The notes beneath the pieces were generated by a model. The model did not search any database and was not told the DNA's origin. It saw only the letters and a program-made list of their open reading frames with translations. The position numbers and the translations under genes are program-made. DNA of 52,583 nucleotides from an uncultured Acidimicrobiales bacterium (GTDB lineage: Bacteria > Actinomycetota > Acidimicrobiia > Acidimicrobiales > SHLQ01), in contig CALHTF010000058.1 in assembly GCA_938038815.1 (NCBI GenBank), forward strand, positions 1 to 52,583. The letters run 5' to 3'. Shown here piece after piece: positions 7,518 to 16,873 of the stretch; position 1 is the stretch's first letter; each line of letters opens with the position of its first letter.

Positions 7518-8693
7518 TTAGGTGAGTAGGGACGTTAGGTGGGGGTTGAGGAAGCGGCCTTCGGGGTCGAGGCGGGCCCGGACTTGGCAGAACTTGGTGA
7601 AGCCTTCGCCGTACATCGCTTCGAAGTCTGAGCGGCTTCGATAGTGGCGCTTGCCCCAGTGGGGTCGCCCGTCGAACGACAAAAAGATCTCTTCGCAGGC
7701 TCGGAAGAACTCTTCGTGGGGCTCGGCGATGGTTTGATGCACCGAGATCGACACCGTCTCGCGCCCCGACGCATTGCCGATCCAGGAGGTATCGCTCGCC
7801 ACCGTTCGGTACTCGACCGGCCACTCGATGTGGGTGAAGGTGGTCTGCATCAACGCCCGAATCTGGGCAAAGCACTCGGGCCCGTCGGCCCGGGGTACCG
7901 AGTACTCCATCTCGGTGTGCTCGACCGCCCGCTGCGACGGAAACACGATGTGTGCCCGGTCGACATATTCCCACTCCGACTCGGGCATCGGGTCGGGAGG
8001 GCCCGGGTGCAGCGCCAAGGACTTTGCCCGGACGGAGTCATCGCCCGGGTACCAGAAGAACTCAAAGTGGCGGGTTGCCGCGATGAGCTCGTCGATCCGC
8101 TCCATCACCGGGTCGACCGCCTCTCGCCACTTGGTTTCGTGCAGGTGGTAGGCCGGGGCGAGCGCCAACGTGACGTCGGTGATCACGCCTAAGGCCCCGA
8201 GGTTCAGCCGGGCCGCTTCCAACACATCGGGGTCGGCGGCGGCGCTCACCACACTGCCGTCGGCCAACACGATCGTGGCGTCGACCACCGCTTCGCTCAT
8301 GCTCTGAAGCTGGCGGCCGGTCCCGTGTACTCCCGTACCCACCAACCCGGCGATCGACTGCACATCGACATCTCCCTGGTTCACCAACGAGAAGCCGGCA
8401 TCCCAGAGCGGCGCACCAACCGCCGAGAGCTTCATGCCCGCCGGGATTTGGGCCGTTCCAGCACCCGCATCGATGGTCAGTTCGCCCACCAACCCGTCGG
8501 TGAGCAGCACCAGGCCATCGTCGTTGTGCAGCACGGGCGAATGCGAATGCTTCGACCCCGCAACCCGCACCGGCCATGAATTGGCCGAGGCCTCCTGAAC
8601 CGCGGCCACCACCTCGTCGAGGGTGGCCACGGGGCGCACCTCGGCCGGGCGGCTCCGGATGAGTCCAGACCAGTTCGCAAAGTCGACTGCCAT
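7518..8693 (-). CDS. FAD-linked D-arabinono-1,4-lactone / gulonolactone oxidase family
   Basis: 391 residues. The N-terminal FAD domain shows GSKHSHSP (about residue 47) and LVGTGVHGTG (about 117); the C-terminal aldonolactone oxidase domain ends with RPHWGKRH and ARLDPEGRFLNPHL, the hallmark of the family. It would oxidise an aldonolactone or a sugar alcohol with FAD. The HWGKRH motif contributes to the active site in family members. It is transcribed alone, from TACGGT 6 nt before the ATG. Confidence 0.88.
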   Translation of the reverse strand: MAVDFANWSGLIRSRPAEVRPVATLDEVVAAVQEASANSWPVRVAGSKHSHSPVLHNDDGLVLLTDGLVGELTIDAGAGTAQIPAGMKLSAVGAPLWDAGFSLVNQGDVDVQSIAGLVGTGVHGTGRQLQSMSEAVVDATIVLADGSVVSAAADPDVLEAARLNLGALGVITDVTLALAPAYHLHETKWREAVDPVMERIDELIAATRHFEFFWYPGDDSVRAKSLALHPGPPDPMPESEWEYVDRAHIVFPSQRAVEHTEMEYSVPRADGPECFAQIRALMQTTFTHIEWPVEYRTVASDTSWIGNASGRETVSISVHQTIAEPHEEFFRACEEIFLSFDGRPHWGKRHYRSRSDFEAMYGEGFTKFCQVRARLDPEGRFLNPHLTSLLT

Positions 8694-8699
8694 CGGCCC

Positions 8700-8705
8700 A
8701 CCGTA
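8700..8705 (-). promoter_or_regulatory. -10 box TACGGT, leaderless
   Basis: Minus-strand TACGGT lies 6 nt before the ATG at 8693, and no Shine-Dalgarno is present. Confidence 0.45.
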
Positions 8706-8759
8706 GAGCGGGGGCGCGAGGCGTACCTCAGCAAACGGCCGACGTCATCGAGACCAGCG

Positions 8760-9317
8760 CTAGAACGCCGCGCCGGCAGGGTCGAGTACGGCGCGGTAAA
8801 TCTTCCCCCAGGTCGCCACGAACCGGTCTCGGTCGACACCGTTGGCATCCGGGCCGATCAACGCCTCATTCACCCGAAAGTTGATGAGCGATCCAAGGAT
8901 CACGGCGGCTGCCGCCTCGGCATCGATGTCGTGGTTCTTCTGGGCGATCCGCTCGGCCACCACCCGGTAGGAACCGTCGAGGGTCCGCTGGTTGATGCGG
9001 CCGCGCTGTTCGGGGAAGTCGTCGAGGTCGCGAAAGAAGATCCTCATCATGTCGGCTCGCATGTAGTCGAGCATCTCGTGGGCGGTGGCCTCAACATCGT
9101 CGCCCGGCGGGGCGATCTCGTCATCGGGAACGTCGACCACGCCATCGATCACCGCCTCGAGGATCGCCTTCTTCGACGGAAAGTGCCGATACGTGCCACC
9201 TGCTCCGGGTGTGAGCCCGGCGGCCCGCTCGATGTCGGCGATCGTCGTGGCGGCGAAGCCTTTGTCGGCGAAGCAGGTAACGGCAGCTTGCAGAACGCGA
9301 TCTCGGGCGGTAGTCAT
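8760..9317 (-). CDS. TetR family transcriptional regulator
   Basis: 185 residues. The N-terminal TetR helix-turn-helix is clear: RVLQAAVTCFADKGF, then TTIADIERAAG and GGTYRHFPSKKAIL (residues 6-52). The C-terminal two-thirds is a variable ligand-binding domain. It is divergent from a P450 gene, and a palindrome lies in the short shared promoter over its own -10 box, so it probably represses itself and possibly the P450. The ligand may be the P450 substrate (inference). Confidence 0.92.
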   Translation of the reverse strand: MTTARDRVLQAAVTCFADKGFAATTIADIERAAGLTPGAGGTYRHFPSKKAILEAVIDGVVDVPDDEIAPPGDDVEATAHEMLDYMRADMMRIFFRDLDDFPEQRGRINQRTLDGSYRVVAERIAQKNHDIDAEAAAAVILGSLINFRVNEALIGPDANGVDRDRFVATWGKIYRAVLDPAGAAF

Positions 9318-9318
9318 T

Positions 9319-9336
9319 TGTAAGAGCTTACTTACA
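9319..9336. promoter_or_regulatory. Probable TetR operator over a -10 box
   Basis: TGTAAG-6 nt-CTTACA gives 6-bp arms in an 18-bp site, just upstream of the TetR start. It contains the minus-strand TAAGCT (9325-9330) located 7 nt before the ATG at 9317, so a bound repressor would block a leaderless TetR promoter. Confidence 0.65.
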
Positions 9337-9361
9337 TACCTTGACCGGATCGAGTTTCGCC

Positions 9362-10654
9362 ATGAACCAACAAGAGATCGGCCTCGCCATCATGCGAGGA
9401 CTCGTCAAGCGACCTCGTCTCGCCAACACCCTCTTTCGCCTCGACAAGTGGGGCAACATCATGGGCCCCGACCGGTTCACCGACCCGTATCCCATCTATG
9501 AGCGGATGCGAGCTTCCGGACCGATTTCGTACAGCCCCTTCTTCCAACAATGGGCAGTCGTGGGGTACGACGAGGCCCGAGAAGTTCTCAGCTCGTCGAG
9601 CTTCGGGGTGGCCGACCAACTCGACCTCCTGCTCGAGGCCCGGCCCTACTCGCTCCTAGAAGACCGCACGAAGAACCTCTTGCGCAATGCCCTGCTGTTT
9701 ACCGATCCGCCGCTACATACTCGACTCCGAGCGGTCGTCAGCCGAGCGTTCACCCCCAAACAAATGAAGCGGCTCGAACCAAAGATCGAAGCGATCGCCC
9801 AATCGCTGATCGCCGAATGTGCCGCCCAATCCCAACCCGACATGGTGAAGGGATTTACCGAGCCGCTGCCGGTCCAGGTGATCTGTGAGTTGCTCGGAAT
9901 CCCCCGCGACCGGTGGGATTGGGCAGCGAAGATCTCCTTTGAACTGCGGCAGATCCTCGATCCGTTCGACCCGGTCGACCCCAAGCGAGTCGACGCAACG
10001 GTCGACGAGCTCACCGAGTACTTCGAGTCGTTAGCCGACGAACGACAAGCACATCCCCAAGACGACCTCATTTCCGTCTTTGTTCAAGCCGAGCAGCACG
10101 ACGACCCCGACAGTCGCATCGACCGTCCCGAGCTAATCAGCTTGATAGCCATCATCATGTTGGCCGGCCACGAAACGATCACCGGCGCCTTGGGCAACGC
10201 CATCGTGGCCCTCGGCCGCAACCACGACGGGCTGGAAAAGGTCCGACAAGACCCAACGCTTTGGCCCAACGCCGTGGAGGAACTACTGCGATTCGACACG
10301 GTGCTGCACACTGACCCGAGGGCCACGTTGGAAACATGCACCATCGCCGGTCAGACGATCAAGAAGGGCCAAAACCTCACCGTGATGATGGGGGCGGTAA
10401 ATCGCGACCCCGCGAAATGGGATCGCCCCAACGAATTGCTGCTCGACCGCACCGATCCTTCACCGCTGTCGTTCGGACACGGCATTCATCACTGCATCGG
10501 CGCCGCACTCGCCCGGCTCGAAATGCAGATCGGTCTTCGAATGCTCGTCGAGACGTTCGGCCACTACCGAGTCGACGAAGCCGCACTCACCTGGCGTGAA
10601 TCGTTGTCGTTCCGTGGCCCAACGTACCTGCGGATCACGGCGGCCGCCGACTAG
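9362..10654 (+). CDS. Cytochrome P450
   Basis: 430 residues from the ATG at 9362; a TTG at 9341 would add seven residues. The I-helix oxygen-binding motif is LAGHETITG, the K-helix ExxR is EELLRF, and the haem loop FGHGIHHCIG places the ligand Cys at residue 378. Soluble bacterial class I P450, needing ferredoxin and a reductase; a candidate ferredoxin is at 25090. The adjacent TetR gene suggests substrate induction. Its stop overlaps the convergent LLM gene in CTAG. Confidence 0.93.
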   Translation: MNQQEIGLAIMRGLVKRPRLANTLFRLDKWGNIMGPDRFTDPYPIYERMRASGPISYSPFFQQWAVVGYDEAREVLSSSSFGVADQLDLLLEARPYSLLEDRTKNLLRNALLFTDPPLHTRLRAVVSRAFTPKQMKRLEPKIEAIAQSLIAECAAQSQPDMVKGFTEPLPVQVICELLGIPRDRWDWAAKISFELRQILDPFDPVDPKRVDATVDELTEYFESLADERQAHPQDDLISVFVQAEQHDDPDSRIDRPELISLIAIIMLAGHETITGALGNAIVALGRNHDGLEKVRQDPTLWPNAVEELLRFDTVLHTDPRATLETCTIAGQTIKKGQNLTVMMGAVNRDPAKWDRPNELLLDRTDPSPLSFGHGIHHCIGAALARLEMQIGLRMLVETFGHYRVDEAALTWRESLSFRGPTYLRITAAAD

Positions 10655-11724
10655 CCCAGCGCCGGGATCACCTGGGTTCCGACCGCTTCAAGAACTTCGT
10701 AGCGGGGCGCAAGCGGCGGCAGGATCATCAGCTGGTCCAGGCCGGACGCGTCGAGGTCGTTCAACCGCGTCACCACCTCAGCCGCGGTGCCAACTACACA
10801 CGACGCCTCGATGAGGTCCTTGGTGACGAACTGCTTTTCTTCCTCGACCACCCAACAGTTGTGCCCGCCGTGGATTCGCTGGTGCCGGACCTCGGGATCG
10901 ACCTGGTCGAGCAACGCCACGTACTCGGGCCAGAACTCCTTCACCGGCCCCGACGGCTCGCGGCCGTACTGCGACCATTGCTCGTAGGCGTAGTGGGCGC
11001 CGGCGATAGCGAAGGCGCCGCACAGCTCTTTCACCCGGTCCGAATCGGTGGCCTCGCCCGGCTCGGTCACCACAATGGTGCTGAGGAAGGTGGTCTTGAA
11101 GTTGGTGCGGTCGAGGTCGCGGCCCGCGTCGGCACCAAACATTCGCAATCCTTGCCAAAGTTGTTCGAACCTCTTGGGGACCGGCGGCAACGAGACAACC
11201 ACACCATCGCCATGGGTCGCCGCCAAACCGATGCTTCGCGGCCCGAATCCGCTCACGTACACCGGAATCGGGTCGGCCATGTTGACGAAGCCGTGGTCGG
11301 TCATCAGGTGCCTCACCGGCGAGAGTCGCCCTCGAAACATCACGTCGGCTTCGTCGCCTCGCAGCAGCGGGCCGAGCTCGCGCAAGTACTGATCGAACTC
11401 GGCGATGCGCATTGGTTTGTGGCCCATGATCCGCACCGCGGTGTTGCCGGTGCCGATGCCGCAGAACACTCGACCTGGCGCAATCTGGTTGATCGTCGCC
11501 AATGACGCAGCGGTCACCGGAGCTGGGCGAGTCGCCGCGACCGCCACCCCGGTGCCGAGCCTGATGGTGGTCGTTCGGTCGGCGGCCAGGGCCAAGCAGG
11601 CGTACGGGTCGCTCCAAATCATCTGACTGTCGGCCATCCAGGCGTGGCTAAAGCCCAACTCTTCGGCCCGCACCACGTAGTCGATATCGTCAATCTTCGA
11701 CGCAACACATACCCCAAGTTCCAT
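10651..11724 (-). CDS. LLM class (F420-dependent-like) oxidoreductase
   Basis: 357 residues of luciferase-like monooxygenase type. The N-terminal barrel strand MELGVCVAS, then EELGFSHAWMADSQ, TIRLGTGVAVAATR and GRVFCGIGTGNTAVRIMG follow the pattern of actinobacterial F420-dependent oxidoreductases (5,10-methylenetetrahydromethanopterin reductase-like), rather than true luciferases. It would transfer hydride between F420 and an alcohol, ketone or enone; the substrate is unknown. It shares the 4-nt CTAG with the stop of the convergent P450. Confidence 0.85.
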   Translation of the reverse strand: MELGVCVASKIDDIDYVVRAEELGFSHAWMADSQMIWSDPYACLALAADRTTTIRLGTGVAVAATRPAPVTAASLATINQIAPGRVFCGIGTGNTAVRIMGHKPMRIAEFDQYLRELGPLLRGDEADVMFRGRLSPVRHLMTDHGFVNMADPIPVYVSGFGPRSIGLAATHGDGVVVSLPPVPKRFEQLWQGLRMFGADAGRDLDRTNFKTTFLSTIVVTEPGEATDSDRVKELCGAFAIAGAHYAYEQWSQYGREPSGPVKEFWPEYVALLDQVDPEVRHQRIHGGHNCWVVEEEKQFVTKDLIEASCVVGTAAEVVTRLNDLDASGLDQLMILPPLAPRYEVLEAVGTQVIPALG

Positions 11725-11809
11725 GCCCGTAGTTCACCACGTCTGGCGCCGAGTCGCCCGTTGGCGCTACGCAGGAGGGACCGAAGTCATGCACAACAGG
11801 GGGAACCGT

Positions 11810-12910
11810 ATGGCCGACGATCCAACACTCAACGGCGACGCGTGGGTGGCGTTCTGCGATCAGCTGAAGGCGAGTGGTCAGATCATCCTCGACAACAGCG
11901 ACGATGATCTCGATCGGCTCGAGGGGTTCCGGTACCTCAGCCGACTCACACGCGGCGGCTTACAAAGCTTCATGGAAAACGCCGCGACCCCGCACGCCGA
12001 CGTGTTACCAATCGCCCACAATCTCAAGATCGGGTGCGACAACCCCGACGCCTACTACCAAAACGTGGCCGTCGATCCGCAGTACGACTATTCGATCACC
12101 GGCCCACGCGGCACGGTCAACTTCCTCAGCGTCGGCGCCTACTCGGGCGGCTACACCACAGGCGCGACGACGCCGGGCGCCCAAGGTCACGTGACCGACA
12201 ACGACCCCGGCGTCGACCAGTACGTGAACATCATCGCCAGCACGACCGAACCCGAGCGGCTCGAACCGGGCCAGCGCTGGCTGCGGATGGAACCCGAAAC
12301 CACCACGGTGATCATCCGCAACTTCTATCTCGACCGCACGACCGAGCAGCCGTCGAGGCTAACCCTGGAATGCCTCAACCCACCCGAACCAAACCCCGGC
12401 CCACTCACGAGCGCCCGGCTCCAACACGGCCTCACCATGGCCGGGTTCTTCGTGCAGGGAGTGGCCGAGATGTTCGTTGGGTGGCTGCACGATTTCCAAA
12501 CGCGACCCAACACGCTCGAGTTCCTCGAAAACGACGACGCCGCCGGGCAGTGGGGCGACCCAAACCAGCTGTTCCGCCACGGCTACTGGACTCTCGAACC
12601 CGACCAGGCCATCGTCGTCCACGTGCCGGCCATCGAGGCGTACTACTGGAACTTTCAACTCAACAACATTTGGGAGGAGTCGCTCGACTACCGGTGGCTA
12701 CCCGTCACGGTGAACAAACACACCGCCTCCTATGAGCCCGACGGTTCGGCCCGGCTGATCATCGCCGACACCGACCCGGGGTGGGGCAACTGGATCGACA
12801 CCGCCCATCACCGCCATGGCACTTGGGGTTTGCGGTACAACCAAGCGGTTGCCGATATCGCTCCGACTATCAGCGTGGTCAGCATCGAAGAACTCGATGG
12901 TCTCCGTTAG
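11810..12910 (+). CDS. DUF1214-domain protein
   Basis: 366 residues from the ATG at 11810, preceded by AGGGGGAA like the genes at 19191 and 20271. An in-frame ATG at 11789 with GGAGGG 9 nt upstream is the alternative. The C-terminal block (EAYYWNFQLNNIWEESLDY, about residues 280-300) is the DUF1214 core; such proteins often combine it with DUF1254. In mycobacteria and relatives, similar proteins sit near steroid and lipid genes, but no reaction is established. No signal peptide. Followed after 46 nt by a DUF2855 gene. Confidence 0.8.
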   Translation: MADDPTLNGDAWVAFCDQLKASGQIILDNSDDDLDRLEGFRYLSRLTRGGLQSFMENAATPHADVLPIAHNLKIGCDNPDAYYQNVAVDPQYDYSITGPRGTVNFLSVGAYSGGYTTGATTPGAQGHVTDNDPGVDQYVNIIASTTEPERLEPGQRWLRMEPETTTVIIRNFYLDRTTEQPSRLTLECLNPPEPNPGPLTSARLQHGLTMAGFFVQGVAEMFVGWLHDFQTRPNTLEFLENDDAAGQWGDPNQLFRHGYWTLEPDQAIVVHVPAIEAYYWNFQLNNIWEESLDYRWLPVTVNKHTASYEPDGSARLIIADTDPGWGNWIDTAHHRHGTWGLRYNQAVADIAPTISVVSIEELDGLR

Positions 12911-12956
12911 AAGAACCGGTTCGCATCGGACAGCCGAGTTGCCCCAGACTGCGGGA

Positions 12957-14027
12957 ATGCAGACCTTTGAAGTGAACCGCCAAGACCTCCGCGACACCCG
13001 CATCGTCGATGCCGATCGTGTTGCCTTGGAGCCGGGTCAGATCCGTCTCAAGCTCGAGCGATTCGCGTTCACGACCAACAACATCACCTACGCCGTGGCC
13101 GGCGACATGCTCGACTACTGGGGTTTCTTCCCTGCCGAGGCACCGTTCGGACGAGTGCCAGCGATGGGCCTGGCGACCGTCGCCGAGTCAGCGCATCCCG
13201 AAATTTCCGAGGGCGGCCGGTACTTCGGGTTCTACCCGATGGCCGACGAAAGTGTGATTGCCGCCGAACCTCGGGGCGACGCGTTCTGCGACGTTGGCCC
13301 TCACCGTGCCAACCACGCGGCGGTGTACACCCACTTCCGCAACACCGCCACCGATCCGACGTTCCGAGAGAACCAGGTCGATGAGTATCTGCTGCTGTGG
13401 GGCATGTTCATGACCTCGTTCCTGGTCGACGACTACATCGACGACAACAACTTCAACGGAGCGAGCCAAACCTTGGTCACCAGCGCCTCGTCGAAGACCT
13501 CGATCTCCCTCGCTTCGTGCTTGGCCCGCCGCGAAGGCCACAAGGCGATCGGCCTAACATCCGAGCGCAACCGGGCGTTTGTCGAAGGCCTTGGCATGTA
13601 CGACCAGGTCATCACCTACGACGAGGTCGACACCCTCGACGCGTCGATTCCGTCGGGCGTGGTCGACATGGCCGGCAGCGCCACGGTGCGGTCGAGCGTG
13701 CACGGTCACTTCACCGACAACCTGATGTTCTCGATTGCCGTCGGCGCCACCCACTGGGAAGACCAAGGTGGCCAGGCCGACCTGCCCGGCCCGACTCCCG
13801 AGTTCTTCTTCGCGCCGTCACAAACGGCCAAGCGCAGCAAAGAGTGGGGTGCGGAGGTACTCGCCAACAAAATCGCCGAGGCGTTCGGCGCACTGCTCGA
13901 CACCACCGACCACTGGCTCACCGTCGAGCATCACGACGGTCCCGAAGGTATCGAGTCCACGTACCGGAGCCTGCTCGAAGGCCAGGCCGATCCGGCCACC
14001 GGCTACACCTGCTCGATGGACGGGTAG
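12957..14027 (+). CDS. DUF2855 family protein
   Basis: 356 residues from the ATG at 12957. The N-terminal stretch LKLERFAFTTNNITYAVAGD (residues 34-53), followed by DYWGFFP and RYFGFYPM, is diagnostic of DUF2855. The middle part, TLVTSASSKTSISLA and GHKAIGLTSERN, resembles the nucleotide-binding part of medium-chain dehydrogenases, to which this family is distantly similar. A reductase role is possible but unproven. Second of three tightly spaced genes (DUF1214, DUF2855, GST-like). Confidence 0.85.
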   Translation: MQTFEVNRQDLRDTRIVDADRVALEPGQIRLKLERFAFTTNNITYAVAGDMLDYWGFFPAEAPFGRVPAMGLATVAESAHPEISEGGRYFGFYPMADESVIAAEPRGDAFCDVGPHRANHAAVYTHFRNTATDPTFRENQVDEYLLLWGMFMTSFLVDDYIDDNNFNGASQTLVTSASSKTSISLASCLARREGHKAIGLTSERNRAFVEGLGMYDQVITYDEVDTLDASIPSGVVDMAGSATVRSSVHGHFTDNLMFSIAVGATHWEDQGGQADLPGPTPEFFFAPSQTAKRSKEWGAEVLANKIAEAFGALLDTTDHWLTVEHHDGPEGIESTYRSLLEGQADPATGYTCSMDG

Positions 14028-14041
14028 TGACTCTCTCACCC

Positions 14042-15070
14042 ATGAACGAACACCCCATCGTGCTCGCTGGTCAATACGGGTCGCCGTACTCGTTGAAGAT
14101 GCGCGGTGTGCTCCGCTACCGCCAGATTCCGTTTCGGTGGGTGCTCCGCAACTCGAAGTGGGACGACCTGCCCACTCCCCCGGTGCAGCTCATCCCGATG
14201 ATCGTCTACCCCAACGACGACGGCAGCCACGGCGAAGCAACGGTCGACTCCTCGCCCCAGATCATGCGCCTCGAAACCGAAGTCGACGGACGCAGCCTGG
14301 TGCCAACCGACCCGGCCTTGGCGTTCATCGACATGCTCATCGAGGACTACGGCGACGAGTGGGTTACCAAGGCGATGTACCACTACCGGTGGACCTACGA
14401 CGACGACATCGCCAAGGCTGGCTACCTCCTACCAGCGTCAAGCGGCCTACAGATGAGCAGCGATCAGGCGCAACAGATGTACGACTTCATCACCCAACGC
14501 CAGATCGGCCGCCGGGAGTTTGTCGGCTCCTCCGACATCAACCTGCCGGTTATCGAAGGCTCCTATGAACGACTCCTCGACGTGCTGCTCGAGGTGGTGG
14601 CTTCTCACGACTTCATCCTCGGCGACCGACCGGGCCGGGGTGACTTTGGGATCTTTGGCCAACTCACCCAGCTGGTGAAGTGGGACCCAACATCGGTTGC
14701 GGTGGCCACCAAACGAGCGCCCAAGGTCATCAACTGGGTCGACCGCATGGACGACCTGTCGTGGCTGCCCGTCGAGGGCGACGACGGTTGGGTTTCGCTC
14801 GAAGCCCTGCCGGAGGCAACCAACAAACTGCTCGTCGAGATCGGCCGCACCTATGCACCGTTCATGGTCGCCAACGCCGAGGCGCTGCAAGCAGGCGCCG
14901 AGGAAGTCGTGTGCCAAATCGAGGGTCAGACCTACCGCCAGGCGCCGTTCGGCTACCAGGGAAAGTGCCTCGAATGGCTGCGAAAGGCGTACGAAGCGCT
15001 GAGCGAACCCGACCGCTCGCGAGTCGATGCCGTTCTTGTCGGCACCGGCTGCGAGCAGTTGCTGGCCTAG
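14042..15070 (+). CDS. Glutathione S-transferase-like protein
   Basis: 342 residues. The N-terminal thioredoxin-like GST domain is visible (VLAGQYGSPYSLKMRGVLRY, with QLIPMIVYP as the cis-Pro strand and DSSPQIMRLE after it), followed by a helical domain with HDFILGDRPGRGDFGIFGQL. The C-terminal about 100 residues go beyond normal GST length. Actinobacteria usually lack glutathione, so the thiol partner is unclear. The GTG at 14027 overlapping the previous stop is an alternative start that adds five residues and would couple translation. Confidence 0.8.
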   Translation: MNEHPIVLAGQYGSPYSLKMRGVLRYRQIPFRWVLRNSKWDDLPTPPVQLIPMIVYPNDDGSHGEATVDSSPQIMRLETEVDGRSLVPTDPALAFIDMLIEDYGDEWVTKAMYHYRWTYDDDIAKAGYLLPASSGLQMSSDQAQQMYDFITQRQIGRREFVGSSDINLPVIEGSYERLLDVLLEVVASHDFILGDRPGRGDFGIFGQLTQLVKWDPTSVAVATKRAPKVINWVDRMDDLSWLPVEGDDGWVSLEALPEATNKLLVEIGRTYAPFMVANAEALQAGAEEVVCQIEGQTYRQAPFGYQGKCLEWLRKAYEALSEPDRSRVDAVLVGTGCEQLLA

Positions 15071-15077
15071 CGCCCGT

Positions 15078-16718
15078 CTAGGTGCTGAGCACCTTTTCTT
15101 CGGCGATTTTGGTGGCCCATTTGTAGTCGGCTTTGCCGTTGGGGCCCCGGAAGATCTTGTCGACTCGCACGATGTTTTTGGGCAGCTTGTAGCCCGACAG
15201 TTCGGTACGTAGCGCATCGATGAGTGTTTGATCGTCGGTCGCAGCAGCCTCCCCGTCGAGTTGCACCACGGCCGTGACCGCTGCACCCCACTTCGGGTCG
15301 GGCAAGCCAACCACCGTGGCGTCGACCACCTCGGGCAACATTTTGAGCGCCTCTTCAACCTCTTCGGGAAACACCTTCTCGCCGCCGGTGTTGATCGAGA
15401 CCGACCCACGACCCAGCAAGGTAACCGAGCCGTCGGCCGCGACGGTTGCCCAGTCGCCCGGTACCGACCAGCGTCGGCCGTTGAACTCCCGGAACGTTTC
15501 GGCGGTTTTGACCGGGTCGCCGTAGTAACCCAGCGGGATCGGCCCCGACACCGCCAAGAGCCCAACCTCGTCTGAGCCGGGCTCGACCTCGCGACCATCT
15601 TCGGTGATCACTGCGCCATCGGGACCCAGCACGAACGATGCCGTCTCGGCGGCGCCGTCGCCTTGTGACTGCCGCGAGGCAAACCCGACGCCTTCGCTGG
15701 CGCCCAACGAGTCGCGCAACACCACATCGGTGCCACAGGCCTTCGCATGCTCCAACAGACGATCCTTGATCGACTTGCTCCACATCACGCCCGAGGAGGT
15801 CACCGCGCGGAGGCTCCCGATGTCGAGCGGTTCGCCTCGCTCGATCGCGTCGTCGAGTGCCTCGACCAAGGGCCGGCAAAACACATCGCCCACGATGGTC
15901 ATCGTCGACGCTTGGGCCGCCTGCAACGCCTGCCACGCCTCGACCGGATCGAAGTGGCGGTTCTCGAGAGTTAACACCGCGCCACCGAGGAACATCGTGA
16001 ATAGCGCACCGATACCCGAGGTGCCATGCATCAGCGGAGCTGCCGCGAGCTGGCGGGGCGAAATGCCGAGCTTGTCGACCGCTTCGAGCATTGCCGGGAT
16101 CTCATCGATGTGTTTCGGCAGCGGGATTCCGGCGGGGTCAAGGGTGCGGCCGATCAACGCAATGATGTGCTCGTGGGGCCACATGACCCCCTTGGGCTTA
16201 CCCGTGGTACCACCCGTGTACAGGATCCACAGGTCGTCGCCCGCTCGATCGATCCGGGGCGCCGGTTCGTTGGCGGCGACGAGCTCTTCATACGGCGTCG
16301 CCCAGTCAGGGCAGGCTCCGGCGCCGACGTGAATCCACAACGCCACCTTCGTCGACCGATCGACAACCGCGGCAAACCGGCCGGTTAGTGCATTGTCGAA
16401 CACCACGGCTTTCGCGTCGGAGTTATCGACCAGGTAGGCCAGCTCGCTCTCGACGTAGCGATAGTTGACGTTGCACGGCGCCGCTCGACACTTAAACGTC
16501 GCAAACTCGGCCTCGATGTATTCGTTCCCGTTGTACAAAGCCAGCGCCACATTGTCGCCTGGACCCACACCCGCGGCGCCCAATCCGGCAGCCAGTCGAG
16601 CCGACCGGTTCTCAAAATCGGTCCACGAAAGAAACTCGTTGGCATGAATGAGCGCCGGAGCGTCTCCCCGGTAGTCGGCCACGGTTTCCCACGCCGACGC
16701 AAGATTGATCCCTGTCAT
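15078..16718 (-). CDS. Acyl-CoA synthetase (AMP-forming, FadD type)
   Basis: 546 residues. The AMP-binding P-loop is YTGGTTGKPKG (167-177), the adenylation A5-type motif is LRDSLGASEG, and the hinge/C-domain shows GDWATV, GRGSVSINTGGEKVFPEEVEE and the catalytic Lys near the end (PNGKADYKW). It activates a carboxylic acid to its CoA thioester. YTGGTTGKPKGVMW recalls FadD17/FadD19-like ligases of actinobacteria. The start is supported by TACGTT 6 nt upstream; an in-frame GTG at 16751 is unlikely. Confidence 0.9.
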   Translation of the reverse strand: MTGINLASAWETVADYRGDAPALIHANEFLSWTDFENRSARLAAGLGAAGVGPGDNVALALYNGNEYIEAEFATFKCRAAPCNVNYRYVESELAYLVDNSDAKAVVFDNALTGRFAAVVDRSTKVALWIHVGAGACPDWATPYEELVAANEPAPRIDRAGDDLWILYTGGTTGKPKGVMWPHEHIIALIGRTLDPAGIPLPKHIDEIPAMLEAVDKLGISPRQLAAAPLMHGTSGIGALFTMFLGGAVLTLENRHFDPVEAWQALQAAQASTMTIVGDVFCRPLVEALDDAIERGEPLDIGSLRAVTSSGVMWSKSIKDRLLEHAKACGTDVVLRDSLGASEGVGFASRQSQGDGAAETASFVLGPDGAVITEDGREVEPGSDEVGLLAVSGPIPLGYYGDPVKTAETFREFNGRRWSVPGDWATVAADGSVTLLGRGSVSINTGGEKVFPEEVEEALKMLPEVVDATVVGLPDPKWGAAVTAVVQLDGEAAATDDQTLIDALRTELSGYKLPKNIVRVDKIFRGPNGKADYKWATKIAEEKVLST

Positions 16719-16724
16719 GGCACG

Positions 16725-16730
16725 AACGTA
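16725..16730 (-). promoter_or_regulatory. -10 box TACGTT, leaderless
   Basis: Minus-strand TACGTT, 6 nt before the ATG at 16718, with no Shine-Dalgarno. Confidence 0.45.
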
Positions 16731-16843
16731 GTGGCGCCGGTCGAACAACACGCAAAGCGAAACCAGTGGCTCACTTTTGTTGCGCGCAATGAAGCACAGG
16801 ACCTAACGTGCCCTCCAACGGGTGCAGCGGGTGCTCGGTGGGA

Positions 16844-16860
16844 CGAGCGCATCGCGCTCG
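16844..16860 (+). other. Hairpin just upstream of a ribosome binding site
   Basis: CGAGCGC-atc-GCGCTCG forms a perfect 7-bp stem with a 3-nt loop ending 2 nt before the Shine-Dalgarno GGAGGA (16863-16868) of the Tat-barrel gene. It could affect mRNA stability or translation of the barrel-Hcp pair. Confidence 0.4.
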
Positions 16861-16873
16861 GCGGAGGAAAATT

